Positions 7,725-15,642 of a stretch of 17,748 nucleotides of DNA are shown here, one piece after another; within the stretch, counting starts at the first letter, position 1, and every line of letters begins with the position of its first letter. The notes under the pieces are model-generated. The model was not told the origin of the DNA. It saw only the letters and a list, made by a program, of their open reading frames with translations, and did no database searches. The stretch lies in the NCBI GenBank assembly GCA_903912795.1, contig CAIWIS010000390.1:1-17748 (forward strand). The letters run 5' to 3'. The translations under genes were made by a program, and so were the position numbers. This stretch comes from an uncultured Bacteroidales bacterium (GTDB lineage: Bacteria; Bacteroidota; Bacteroidia; Bacteroidales; Paludibacteraceae).

Positions 7725-7732
7725 CAAAGATA
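7725..7732 (-). promoter_or_regulatory. -7 box (TATCTTTG) for the DUF4494-yggS unit
   Basis: Exact TAnnTTTG on the minus strand. Transcription would start near 7718, giving a leader of about 80 nt. It lies just past the terminator of the upstream gene, the expected place for a new promoter. No clear -33 TTTG. Confidence 0.5.
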
Positions 7733-7758
7733 ACATCTTTTTCGGGATAGCTTGCTTT

Positions 7759-7805
7759 AAAAACAAAAAAATATCGGATTACTCTACAAAAGAATAATCC
7801 GATAT
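7759..7805 (-). terminator. Rho-independent terminator of the small secreted-protein gene
   Basis: A perfect 11-bp inverted repeat, ATATCGGATTA (7771-7781) with TAATCCGATAT (7795-7805), encloses a 13-nt loop. On the minus strand it is followed by a T-rich run (TTTTTT G TTTTT, about 7759-7770). It begins 21 bp after the stop of the gene at 7826-8203. Confidence 0.85.
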
Positions 7806-7825
7806 GTATGTTTTCAATATCGACA

Positions 7826-8203
7826 TTAGCGAACTGCTAACTGATACATGTATGAAGTTGAAATAAATTTTATTTCCATATTAATAATCTTATCATTCTC
7901 GATATAGGCAACAACAAAACATTTCTTTTGGTTTGGACAAGTGGAACTTAAACGCATCAATTTTCCGTTATTGTATGTAGTTTCGCTTAGTAATTTTAAA
8001 TCGAAACAATAATCGGGAATATTCGAAACAAGAAGCCTATGATTTTGTAAATCCATTACTACATCTACATTTGCTTCCTTTGCCTCTCCATAAGGATATG
8101 CATCACTACGTGTAGCAATTTTTATTGCCTTTGCATTATAAATCTGAGCATTTGCCGCTTCAACAATTAATATTGTAAGAATAAATAAAACACTTGATTT
8201 CAT
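7826..8203 (-). CDS. Small secreted protein of unknown function
   Basis: A 125-residue protein that I do not recognise. Residues 1-19 form a clear signal peptide (MKSSVLFILTILIVEAANA) with likely cleavage after ANA, so the mature protein of about 106 residues is periplasmic or exported. It has three cysteines (66, 89, 95); Cys89 and Cys95 lie in STCPNQKKCFVV and could form a disulfide. Alternating hydrophobic patterns (NVDVVMDLQNHRLLVSNI, KKCFVVAYIENDKIINMEIKF) suggest a beta-rich fold, possibly a small barrel or sandwich. The gene stands alone, with gaps of about 210 bp upstream and 190 bp downstream, and has its own strong terminator. This supports a real, separately transcribed gene. The ATG at 8203 places the signal peptide exactly at the N terminus. 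Confidence 0.75.
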   Translation of the reverse strand: MKSSVLFILTILIVEAANAQIYNAKAIKIATRSDAYPYGEAKEANVDVVMDLQNHRLLVSNIPDYCFDLKLLSETTYNNGKLMRLSSTCPNQKKCFVVAYIENDKIINMEIKFISTSYMYQLAVR

Positions 8204-8415
8204 GCGCTTACTTTTTAAAAATTAATAAATTGTCGCATGGAACTCGCGTCAAACATGGGCTTTTGGATTAAATACATGTTTTAATGCTCGTTTCATAATA
8301 ATCGATTTTGAAGAAATAAATTATCGTAACCCAATTGAATCAAATCTCATTCCATTCTACAACATATTGTTTATCAGACATATAGCATATTTTAACACCC
8401 TTCAAAAACGAATAA

Positions 8416-11400
8416 TTATTCGATTTCGAATATGCGAATTTGAAGATTATTCTTCTCTACCCAAACTCGTGCATTTACAAACGCTTCCACCCACGGAGTG
8501 ATTTGGTCGCTGTTTTTGCGGTCGGCCGGATAGTTGGCACATTGCCAAGGGAAAATAGCACGTTCAGGGTGCGGCATCATAGCCAAGTGGCGACCATCAG
8601 CCGAGCAAATACCTGCTGTGGCATAATCAGAACCATTCGGATTGGCCGGATAACCTGCATGTGTGTATTTAGCAATAATATTGTATTCGTTTTCTGCTTT
8701 TGGCAAGTAGAATTTACCTTCGCCGTGAGCCACCCAAACACCTAATTTGCTTCCGCTTAACGAACCTAACATAACCGAGATATTTTCAGGAATAGTTAAA
8801 CCTACAAAACCCGATTCAAATTTGTGCGAATCGTTGTGCAACATGCGTGGTTTTACATTATGTTCAGGAGTAATCACGCCTAACTCCACCATCAACTGAC
8901 AACCATTACAAATACCTAAACTTAAGGTGTCGGTGCGTTTGTAGAAATTATCGAGCGCCAGTTTGGCTTTTTCATTGTAAAGGAAACCTCCTGCCCAACC
9001 CTTGGCTGAACCCAATACGTCGGAGTTAGAGAATCCACCACAGAACACTACCATATTTACATCTTCGAGCGTTTCGCGGCCAGTAGCTAAATCGGTCATG
9101 TGAACATCTTTTACATCAAAACCTGCCAAATATAAGGCGTAAGCCATTTCACGCTCACCATTTGTTCCTTTATCGCGAACGATAGCAGCTTTTATGCCAC
9201 TTGGTTTGCGGTCGGGCGAAATGCCGAATTGCGATAATTTGCCTTTAAAATCTGCATTGAAAGCAAATTCGAGCGCTTGGTTTTTATAATTATTATAACG
9301 CGATTGCGCACATACTTCGCCGCTTTGTTTGCGGTCAAGTAAGTACGACGGTTTAAACCAAAGATCGCGTAAGTCGTTAATTGAGAATGAATAAGCTTCT
9401 TTTTTGTGGTATATTTCCAAGCGACGTTCAGCAATTGGTGTAGCAATTCGAGCAAAGCCAACACCATTGTCAACAAGAATTTTCTCTACTAACTTACGGT
9501 CTTTTACCTGAATAAGCACACCCGGATTTTCAGCAAAAAGCATGGTTACCAATGAGTTCTCGGCAATATAATCCAGATTGACATTCAAACCACCTTTTGA
9601 ATTTGCAAAACACATTTCGAGCATGGCGGTAATCAAACCACCTTCCGAAATGTCGTGACCAGCCAAAATTAAGTTTTTGGCTATCATTTCCTGAATGCTA
9701 TCGAAAGCTGCTTTAAAGTATTCGGCATCTTTTACGGTTGGAACATCGTCGCCAATTTTATTGAGCGTTTGAGCCAAAACCGAACCACCTAGTTTGTGAC
9801 TATCGAACGAAAAATCAATATAATAAATGGCTGATTTTTCGTCGTTTACCAAAACGGGTGTAACAACTTTCTTCACGTCCGATACTTCAGCACCAGCTGA
9901 GATAATCACCGTGCCGGGTGAAAATACTTTATCGTTACCGTATTTCTGAGTCATCGAAAGTGAATCTTTTCCGGTAGGGATATTGATTCCCAATGCGCAA
10001 GCAAAATCCGAACAAGCTTCCACCGCTTTGTACAATCGGGCATCTTCGCCCGGATTCTTACAAGGCCACATCCAGTTAGCACTTAGCGAAACGCTATCCA
10101 AACCATCAGTCAATGGTGCCCATACAATGTTTGTCAATGCTTCGGCAATTGCCATTACCGAACCTGCTTCCGAATCGGCCATAGCCACCATCGGTGCATG
10201 TCCGATAGAAGTAGCAATACCCACTGTTCCACGGAAATCCAATGCTACCACACCTAAGTCGTTCAAAGGCAATTGAATTTCACCGGCACATTGCTGACGG
10301 GCAATTTTACCTGTAACCGAACGGTCCACTTTGTTAGTCAACCAATCTTTACAAGCCACAGATTCAACTTGTAAAACATTCTCGATATAGCTTTGCAGTT
10401 TCTCTTCCGAAATTTCGGGAGCTGCATAATGTTCTTCTATTGTGTTGTCGGTAATAACCATGCGAGGTGGTTTTCCGAACATATCTTCTAATTTAAGATT
10501 GATAGGTGTTTGTCCATCAGCTTGTTCGAACACAAAATCCATTTTACCAGTAGTTTCACCAACTACGTAGAATGGAGCGCGCTCGCGTTCGGCAATGGCG
10601 CGCACTTTCTCTACTTCCTTTTCGGAAATTACAAAGCCCATACGTTCCTGACTTTCGTTACCTACAATTTCTTTGGCACTCAAAGTTGGGTCACCAACTG
10701 GTAAAGCCGACATGTCGATTTTTCCACCGGTAGTTTCTACCAATTCCGATAAACAGTTTAGGTGTCCGCCTGCGCCGTGGTCGTGAATAGAAACAATTGG
10801 ATTTGTTTCGGACTCAGCCAGGGTGCGAATTACGTTCGAAACACGTTTTTGCATTTCGGGATTGGCACGTTGTACGGCGTTCAATTCTATAGAGTTATCG
10901 TATTCGCCCGTTTGAACTGAAGATACAGCAGCTCCACCCATACCAATACGGTAGTTGTCGCCACCCATAACTACTACTTTTTCGCCGGCAGCCACATCGC
11001 CTTTCAACGCGTCGCGCATGGTACCAAAACCAACGCCGCCAGCCATCATGATTACTTTATCGTAACCAAATTTCTTGTCGTTTTCCTGATGCTCAAATGT
11101 TATTAACGAACCACAAATAAGCGGCTGGCCGAATTTATTTCCAAAATCAGAAGCACCGTTCGAAGCTTTAATCAGAATTTGCTCAGGCGTTTGGTACAAC
11201 CATTTGCGTGGAGCGATATTTTGTTCCCAAGCACGACCTTTGTCGTTACGAGCGTACGAAGTCATGTAAACAGCTGTTCCGGCAATAGGTAAACTCGCTT
11301 TTCCACCACCGAGGCGGTCGCGAATTTCACCACCTGTTCCGGTAGCAGCACCGTTGAAAGGTTCAACCGTAGTCGGGAAATTATGTGTTTCTGCTTTCAA

Positions 11401-12144
11401 CGAAATTACCGAATCAATTTCTTTTGTTTGGAAAAAGTCAGGTTTATCGCCACTGGCAGGGGCAAATTGTTCAATTTTTGGTCCGGCATTGAAAGCTACA
11501 TTGTCTTTGTAAGCCGAAACAAGTTTATTTGGATTTTCTTCCGAGGTTTTGCGAATAAGTTTGAATAGTGTCAGTTCTTTTTCTTCGCCATCAATCACAT
11601 ATTGACCGTTGAAGATTTTGTGACGGCAATGCTCCGAATTTACTTGCGAAAAACCGAAAACTTCGCTATCAGTTAATTTACGACCTACTTTTTTACTTAC
11701 ATTATTCAGGTATTCAATTTCGTCGGGACTCAATGCTAACCCTTCCTGGTCGTTGTAAGCAGCAACATCATCAATATATAAAATTGATTCCGGTTGTTTG
11801 TTGATGGTAAAGATTTCCTGATTCAGACCCGAATAGATGCGTTCGAGCATGGGGTCGTATTCCAAACCACCTTGTGCCGATGGCGTGTGTGGCATCAAAC
11901 GAAACTCCTCTATACGAAGAATGCCGCTGATACCCATATTCTGAGTGATTTCAACGGCATTTGTACTCCAGGGAGTTATCATTTCGCGGCGCGGACCGAC
12001 GAAGTTACCTTCGATACTCGACAGATTTGTCAATTTTGCTTCGCTAAAAAGCCATTCTAATTTACTAACATCTTCGTTCGACAAATTGCTTTTGCTTTGA
12101 ACCACAAAAACATGTTGGGCGGGAGTCTGGAAAAATTGAATCAT
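8416..12144 (-). CDS. purL: Phosphoribosylformylglycinamidine synthase, single-chain large PurL
   Basis: Fourth step of de novo purine synthesis: FGAR plus glutamine and ATP gives FGAM. This is the large fused type, in which PurS-like, synthetase and glutaminase parts lie in one chain; 1242 residues is close to the 1295 of the gamma-proteobacterial enzyme. Seen in order: N-terminal domain (about 1-150), linker motif NSEHCRHKIFNG (169-180), first AIRS-type ATP domain with AETHNFPTTVEPFNGAATG (251-269), a second such half, then the class I glutaminase domain with nucleophile Cys1079 in LGICNGCQL and His1192/Glu1194 in MMPHPERA. Nothing essential is missing. I chose the ATG at 12144 because MIQFFQTPAQHVFVV is the expected N terminus; an in-frame GTG at 12183 only adds residues encoded by AT-rich leader repeats. 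It appears monocistronic, with a -7 box at 12239-12246. Confidence 0.97.
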   Translation of the reverse strand: MIQFFQTPAQHVFVVQSKSNLSNEDVSKLEWLFSEAKLTNLSSIEGNFVGPRREMITPWSTNAVEITQNMGISGILRIEEFRLMPHTPSAQGGLEYDPMLERIYSGLNQEIFTINKQPESILYIDDVAAYNDQEGLALSPDEIEYLNNVSKKVGRKLTDSEVFGFSQVNSEHCRHKIFNGQYVIDGEEKELTLFKLIRKTSEENPNKLVSAYKDNVAFNAGPKIEQFAPASGDKPDFFQTKEIDSVISLKAETHNFPTTVEPFNGAATGTGGEIRDRLGGGKASLPIAGTAVYMTSYARNDKGRAWEQNIAPRKWLYQTPEQILIKASNGASDFGNKFGQPLICGSLITFEHQENDKKFGYDKVIMMAGGVGFGTMRDALKGDVAAGEKVVVMGGDNYRIGMGGAAVSSVQTGEYDNSIELNAVQRANPEMQKRVSNVIRTLAESETNPIVSIHDHGAGGHLNCLSELVETTGGKIDMSALPVGDPTLSAKEIVGNESQERMGFVISEKEVEKVRAIAERERAPFYVVGETTGKMDFVFEQADGQTPINLKLEDMFGKPPRMVITDNTIEEHYAAPEISEEKLQSYIENVLQVESVACKDWLTNKVDRSVTGKIARQQCAGEIQLPLNDLGVVALDFRGTVGIATSIGHAPMVAMADSEAGSVMAIAEALTNIVWAPLTDGLDSVSLSANWMWPCKNPGEDARLYKAVEACSDFACALGINIPTGKDSLSMTQKYGNDKVFSPGTVIISAGAEVSDVKKVVTPVLVNDEKSAIYYIDFSFDSHKLGGSVLAQTLNKIGDDVPTVKDAEYFKAAFDSIQEMIAKNLILAGHDISEGGLITAMLEMCFANSKGGLNVNLDYIAENSLVTMLFAENPGVLIQVKDRKLVEKILVDNGVGFARIATPIAERRLEIYHKKEAYSFSINDLRDLWFKPSYLLDRKQSGEVCAQSRYNNYKNQALEFAFNADFKGKLSQFGISPDRKPSGIKAAIVRDKGTNGEREMAYALYLAGFDVKDVHMTDLATGRETLEDVNMVVFCGGFSNSDVLGSAKGWAGGFLYNEKAKLALDNFYKRTDTLSLGICNGCQLMVELGVITPEHNVKPRMLHNDSHKFESGFVGLTIPENISVMLGSLSGSKLGVWVAHGEGKFYLPKAENEYNIIAKYTHAGYPANPNGSDYATAGICSADGRHLAMMPHPERAIFPWQCANYPADRKNSDQITPWVEAFVNARVWVEKNNLQIRIFEIE

Positions 12145-12157
12145 TGTGTTTAATATA

Positions 12158-12178
12158 AGAAAATAGAAATTCGAAATT
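12158..12178. repeat. Three heptad units in the purL leader
   Basis: AGAAAAT, AGAAATT and CGAAATT follow one another in 7-bp steps between the purL -7 box and its ATG. They show the same period as the arrays at 641-780 and 1538-1573. The run is short, so chance cannot be excluded in AT-rich DNA. Confidence 0.35.
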
Positions 12179-12238
12179 AACACACTTACTGATATTCAGT
12201 ATTTTAACTAACAGTTATTCTATTTATGGATTTGCATG

Positions 12239-12246
12239 CAAAGATA
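12239..12246 (-). promoter_or_regulatory. -7 box (TATCTTTG) for purL
   Basis: Exact TAnnTTTG on the minus strand, with a predicted leader of about 88 nt. No purine riboswitch-like fold was recognised in the leader. No clear -33 TTTG. Confidence 0.5.
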
Positions 12247-12314
12247 GTTTTTTTCTGTGGTTTAAAAAACAGAAAGTTGGCTATTTTATCAACAAAAAAC
12301 GGTTTTACTCAATA

Positions 12315-12721
12315 TTGTCCAAATCTCATTGTTCTTATCCTCAAAATCCAATTCTTGTCGGAGCTTGTTTTCGTGGCAGTTATAATAATTCGTGGGTAAG
12401 TGGTATTATGAAAATTGTTGAATCTTGTAAAGCAGCAGGTCTACTTTCACCATTAATGGAAGAAGATGGTGGTGGTTTTATTGTAAGGCTGTTTAAAGAT
12501 AATCTTGCTGAAGACCAATTATCAAAACTTGGGTTGCATGAAAGGCAAATAAGAGCCGTGTTGTATCTCAAAGAGAAAGGTAGCTTACGAATAGAGAGTA
12601 TCAGGAAATTAATCAAATATTTAATAGAACTGCGACTTATGATCTAAAAGATTTTGTTGAAAATTTTAATCTTATAAAAATGTCAAATGCAGGTGTTGGA
12701 ACTTTTTATGAGTTAATGTAA
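12315..12721 (+). pseudogene. C-terminal remnant of a Schlafen/AlbA_2-type ATP-binding regulator (HATPase_c_4), frameshifted
   Basis: The open frame from the TTG at 12315 reads SHCSYPQNPILV, then KIVESCKAAGLLSPLMEEDGG, GFIVRLFKD and LGLHERQIRAVLYLKEKGS. This follows the C-terminal part of COG2865-type proteins (RecG-like/HATPase_c_4, with a winged-helix tail). That frame ends at a TAA at 12645. Continuing one frame over from about 12587 gives TNREYQEINQIFNRTATYDL, KDFVENFNLIKMS and AGVGTFYELM, ending at a TAA at 12719-12721, which is the rest of the expected winged helix. A single-base deletion near 12585-12587 therefore broke it. The N-terminal AlbA_2 domain and most of the ATPase part are absent: upstream is the purL promoter. 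Family-typical positions are also altered (WVSGI where WGxGI is usual). Intact relatives are often accessory or defence-island regulators. Confidence 0.8.
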
Positions 12722-12772
12722 TCAAGCAAAAAGCCCGCAAAGCCCGCATTGATCAAGCAAAAGGTCCGCAAA
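12721..12772 (+). repeat. 21-bp imperfect direct repeat with 31-bp period
   Basis: Copies at 12721-12741 and 12752-12772 share 19 of 21 positions, both beginning ATCAAGCAAAA and ending CCGCAAA. The first copy overlaps the stop codon of the remnant gene. It may be a small duplication or decayed element end. No transposase is nearby. Confidence 0.6.
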
Positions 12773-12913
12773 TAGTGCAAATATTTAGTTCAATTAGCTC
12801 ACTGCAAGTTATTACATCTAATCGGTGCGTTGTTCAGGAGTACCGCCAATCCGAGAATAAAGCCCCGAAAACCATTTGTGTCAAGAATAAGTTAGAATTA
12901 TGTCAGGTCTGTA
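12773..12913. other. Unassigned stretch between remnant gene and tRNA terminator
   Basis: I see no convincing gene, RNA or repeat here on either strand. An apparent reading frame crossing it continues through the tRNA and is not credible. Local composition is somewhat richer in G+C than other gaps in the window. It may be further decayed accessory DNA. Confidence 0.4.
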
Positions 12914-12947
12914 ACAAAAAAGACCCACACTTTCGTGTAAGTCTTTT
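12914..12947 (-). terminator. Terminator downstream of tRNA-Pro
   Basis: On the minus strand AAAAGAC-TT-ACAC, then a GAAA tetraloop, then GTGT-GG-GTCTTTTTTG. The 4-bp and 7-bp stems (12927-12930/12935-12938 and 12918-12924/12941-12947) are separated by a 2x2 mismatch and followed by a T run. It lies 12 bp past the tRNA 3' end. The plus-strand side also ends in T-rich sequence, so it may work in both directions. Confidence 0.8.
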
Positions 12948-12958
12948 ATTTTCAGCAG

Positions 12959-13034
12959 TCGGGATGACAAGATTCGAACTTGCGACCACTGGTCCCCCAG
13001 ACCAGTACTCTAAACCGGGCTGAGCTACATCCCG
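12959..13034 (-). tRNA. tRNA-Pro, anticodon GGG
   Basis: The minus strand folds into a full cloverleaf. Acceptor stem CGGGATG (13028-13034) pairs with CATCCCG (12960-12966), with discriminator A at 12959. The D arm begins GCTC and closes with GAGT. The anticodon stem CTGGT/ACCAG encloses the loop CTGGGGG, giving anticodon GGG for proline CCC and CCU codons. The T arm has GTTCGAAT. The 3' CCA is not encoded (CTG follows), so it must be added after transcription. The tRNA has its own -7 box and terminator and is a single-gene unit. Confidence 0.97.
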
Positions 13035-13051
13035 CTGATTTTTTAGTGGTG

Positions 13052-13059
13052 CAAAAGTA
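13052..13059 (-). promoter_or_regulatory. -7 box (TACTTTTG) for tRNA-Pro
   Basis: Exact TAnnTTTG on the minus strand; a start about 6 nt downstream would leave a leader of roughly 12 nt before the mature 5' end at 13034, typical of a stable-RNA gene. A -33 element is not obvious. Confidence 0.6.
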
Positions 13060-13090
13060 TAAAAAAAATCTTTTGTAACGAAATAATTTG

Positions 13091-13123
13091 TGGTTTATTT
13101 CTGCTCTTTTACCAAATAAACCA
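13091..13123 (-). repeat. 10-bp inverted repeat spanning the stop codon of the EEP-family gene
   Basis: TGGTTTATTT (13091-13100) and AAATAAACCA (13114-13123) are perfect inverted copies around a 13-nt loop. The TAA stop at 13095-13097 lies inside one arm. The minus strand has only a weakly T-rich stretch after it, so it is a poor classical terminator; it may end or stabilise the mRNA. Confidence 0.6.
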
Positions 13124-14156
13124 TTGTTGGTAAGTGATCGCTGTAGCCATTGAGCCAAACGCCGCCCGCATGGGTTCGAAGCGGTGTACCTTTATATCGA
13201 CCTTCTTGTTGAATCAAAAAATTCCGATAAAAAACATCGCCTTTCCAAAAAGTAAGCTTCGATTTATCGCCATTCACCAACTCATGCGAAAGAATTATTT
13301 GGTCGAATAAATTCCACTGATCGTTGTACGAAAGTGAACCTATCCCCTTGTCCAATGTTTTCCAAAACACATTATACAATTCCTTTGGCTTTACATCGGC
13401 AGCTTCTTTCTTGGCTCCTAAAATGGTGGCACAACTTTCGTTAAATGGATCGTCGTTTAAGTCGCCCATTACTATTACTTTAGCTTTGGGGTCAACCTTG
13501 AAAAGTGAGTCAACAATGGAGCGTGTAAGTCCTGCAGCGGCATTTCGTTTGGGCTGCGATCGAATTTCGCCTCCTGTGCGCGAAGGCCAGTGATTTACAA
13601 TAACATGAATTTTTTCACCTAGTAAATAACCGCTTACCATAAGTTGATCGCGGGTAAGAAAAGTAGAATCTTCAGTACGCAAACGGTATGATTTACTATT
13701 GGATACGGTAAAAAGACGTGGATTATAGAGCAAACCTACATCAACTCCACGACGGTCAGGACTATCGTAATGTACAATTTGATAACTCCTTTTTGCAATT
13801 GATGGTTGCTTCACCAAGTCTTCGAGCACTCCACGGTTTTCAATTTCGGATACACCAAGAATTGCCGGGCCTACTGCCGTAATATCTATCCCCATTTGCG
13901 AAATTACTAACGACATGTTTTTCAATTTCGAATTGTATTTCATGGAGCTCCATTTATTTGCACCGTCAGGCAAGTATTCCTCATCATTATTGGGCCCTTT
14001 AATGGTATCGAATAAGTTTTCGAGATTATAAAATGCTACGCAACTTAATTGCATATTTTTAAATGGCGCGCTATTCGTCGATTTTGTTTTATCGGTTGCT
14101 TTACACGAAATCACTATAAATGCTAAAAGCAAAGTAAAAATTAGCTGTTTTATCAT
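13095..14156 (-). CDS. Lipoprotein of the endonuclease/exonuclease/phosphatase (EEP) family
   Basis: Metal-dependent phosphodiesterase fold related to DNase I, exonuclease III and inositol phosphatases, here predicted to be exported. Starting at the ATG at 14156 (353 residues), residues 1-17 form a signal with lipobox VISC and lipidated Cys18. All EEP active-site blocks are present: FYNLENLFD (Asn44, Glu46), GVSEIENRG (Glu104), DSPDRRGVDVGLLYNP (131-146), VNHWPSRTGGE (His189), MGDLNDDP (Asp232, Asn234) and YSDHLPTM (Asp340, His341). The fold is confident, but whether it cuts nucleic acid or another phosphodiester is not; extracytoplasmic members may scavenge DNA or phosphate. An upstream in-frame ATG at 14249 would bury the signal peptide behind 31 residues, so I rejected it. 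The gene is third on the strand after tdk and the MATE gene, 112 bp from the latter. Confidence 0.92.
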   Translation of the reverse strand: MIKQLIFTLLLAFIVISCKATDKTKSTNSAPFKNMQLSCVAFYNLENLFDTIKGPNNDEEYLPDGANKWSSMKYNSKLKNMSLVISQMGIDITAVGPAILGVSEIENRGVLEDLVKQPSIAKRSYQIVHYDSPDRRGVDVGLLYNPRLFTVSNSKSYRLRTEDSTFLTRDQLMVSGYLLGEKIHVIVNHWPSRTGGEIRSQPKRNAAAGLTRSIVDSLFKVDPKAKVIVMGDLNDDPFNESCATILGAKKEAADVKPKELYNVFWKTLDKGIGSLSYNDQWNLFDQIILSHELVNGDKSKLTFWKGDVFYRNFLIQQEGRYKGTPLRTHAGGVWLNGYSDHLPTMVYLVKEQK

Positions 14157-14268
14157 ATTGTTTTTTATTATATTTAAAAAAGAGAAAACAAAGGTGGGAA
14201 AAATAACTGAAATACGAAACATCCTTACATAATTATGCAAGAATTTCACATAAAATAATGCAATTGAT

Positions 14269-15624
14269 TTATTTCGTTTCTGCTTTAAACTTTTTGTAAA
14301 ACCAAAAAAATGTACCTGCCGAAACTATAGCAGATAAACCATCCGAAACGGGCATAACTGCCCATGCTCCATTTAATCCGAAAATGGGAGGCAACAGAAA
14401 AATGGCTGGAATTAGAAAAATAAATTGACGAGTTAAACTTAATACGATGGCTATTTTGGCATTACCAATTGATTGAAAAAAGTTAGAAACTACAATTTGA
14501 AATCCAATAATAGGAAACATCATTACCGAAATGCGTTGCGCCACAGTGGCTACTTGTTGCAACGATTCGTCGCGTGTAAAAAGCGAAACTACTTGATGTG
14601 GCAAAAATGTACCTATTAGAAATCCAAGAGTGGTTAAGCCTGTCCCTACAATGGCGGCATAACGAAGTGTTTTAAACACCCTATCGTAGTTCTTAGCGCC
14701 ATAGTTAAATCCTATAATAGGTTGCGAACCTTGGTTAAGCCCAATGATAAACATTACAACCAACATATTAACACTGTTGATAATACCATAAGCACCGATA
14801 GCCAAGTCACCTCCATATTTCAACAAAGTACTATTGATAAGAATCACCACCAAACTGGTACCTATTTGCATACTAAAAGGCGAAAGTCCTATACTTATTA
14901 TTGACTTAATTATTTCTTTTTCGAGTTTAAAATTTTTAAGATGAAAACGTAAAGGCGTTGATTTGAGCATAAAATGTGTCACACCATTAATTGTACCTAC
15001 CAAATACGAAATAACGGTTGCAATAGCCGCACCTTCAATTCCCCAATGAAAAACAAAAATAAAAATTGGATCAAGTATTATATTGCAAACAGCACCTAAC
15101 AATATATTAAACATGGCTTTACGTGGATGCCCCGATGCCCGCATAATATTATTCAGTCCAAAATACAAGGCTGTAAGCACGCCACCCGGAATTATAATTT
15201 TCATATAATCGTGTGCATATTGTATGGTATTGGTAGTGCCTCCAAACAAGTACAACAAATTGTCCATAAACAGCATGGCGAATAGCACTACAGTTCCCGA
15301 AATAATGAAAGTTAGTGTAACGGCATTTCCAAGTATCTTTTCAGCTTTTTCTTTGTTGTTTTCGCCAAGTGTTATAGAAATACGCGATGCCGACCCCGCT
15401 CCAATTAGCATGCCAAATGCCATAAGCACTATCATAAATGGAAAAGTGAGTGCTAATCCCGAAATAGCCAACGGACCAACTCCCTGTCCAATAAAAATGC
15501 GGTCGACTATATTATATACCGACATTACAACCGTACCTACCATGGCCGGCAAGGTATACATCCATAATAGTTTAGCGATATTATCTGTTGCTAAATTATT
15601 GCTTTTCGAAAGCGTATTCGACAT
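14269..15624 (-). CDS. MATE family multidrug/cation efflux transporter
   Basis: Twelve-helix inner-membrane antiporter that exports organic cations or other small molecules in exchange for Na+ or H+. The 451 residues show the two-fold MATE layout. The first half contains LPAMVGTVVMSVYNIVDRIF (25-44), a segment at about 58-80, and MRASGHPRKA after helix 5. The second half contains ISIGLSPFSMQIGTSLVV, NQGSQPIIGFNYGAKNYDRV and VSNFFQSIGNAKIAIV. These match the MepA/NorM-like branch common in Bacteroidota. The substrate cannot be predicted. The ATG at 15624 lies 18 bp after the tdk stop, so the two are likely co-transcribed, although their functions are unrelated. Confidence 0.94.
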   Translation of the reverse strand: MSNTLSKSNNLATDNIAKLLWMYTLPAMVGTVVMSVYNIVDRIFIGQGVGPLAISGLALTFPFMIVLMAFGMLIGAGSASRISITLGENNKEKAEKILGNAVTLTFIISGTVVLFAMLFMDNLLYLFGGTTNTIQYAHDYMKIIIPGGVLTALYFGLNNIMRASGHPRKAMFNILLGAVCNIILDPIFIFVFHWGIEGAAIATVISYLVGTINGVTHFMLKSTPLRFHLKNFKLEKEIIKSIISIGLSPFSMQIGTSLVVILINSTLLKYGGDLAIGAYGIINSVNMLVVMFIIGLNQGSQPIIGFNYGAKNYDRVFKTLRYAAIVGTGLTTLGFLIGTFLPHQVVSLFTRDESLQQVATVAQRISVMMFPIIGFQIVVSNFFQSIGNAKIAIVLSLTRQFIFLIPAIFLLPPIFGLNGAWAVMPVSDGLSAIVSAGTFFWFYKKFKAETK

Positions 15625-15642
15625 TATAATGTGATAGGACGA

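Noticed and set aside
8409..8422. Perfect palindrome CGAATAATTATTCG over the purL stop codon
   Set aside because: It has no loop and a weak AT core, and such palindromes are expected by chance in this composition; not called as a terminator or operator.
9192..9476. A 94-codon minus-strand frame inside purL
   Set aside because: Out-of-frame shadow of PurL, which is continuous and conserved here.
12145..12183. Extension of PurL to a GTG at 12183
   Set aside because: The added residues come from AT-rich leader repeats, and homologues begin at the internal ATG.
12145..12238. Possible purine riboswitch ahead of purL
   Set aside because: The leader is short and AT-rich, with no conserved purine-aptamer stems that I could identify.
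12775..13023. An 82-codon plus-strand frame ending in a plausible-looking peptide
   Set aside because: Its last part is the antisense of tRNA-Pro, a well-known source of false gene calls, and the rest covers the tRNA terminator.
12952..13158. A 68-codon minus-strand frame
   Set aside because: It translates the tRNA itself and the end of the EEP gene in another frame.
14157..14249. Extension of the EEP lipoprotein to an ATG at 14249
   Set aside because: It would place 31 residues ahead of a clear lipoprotein signal with its lipobox at Cys18 of the shorter form.
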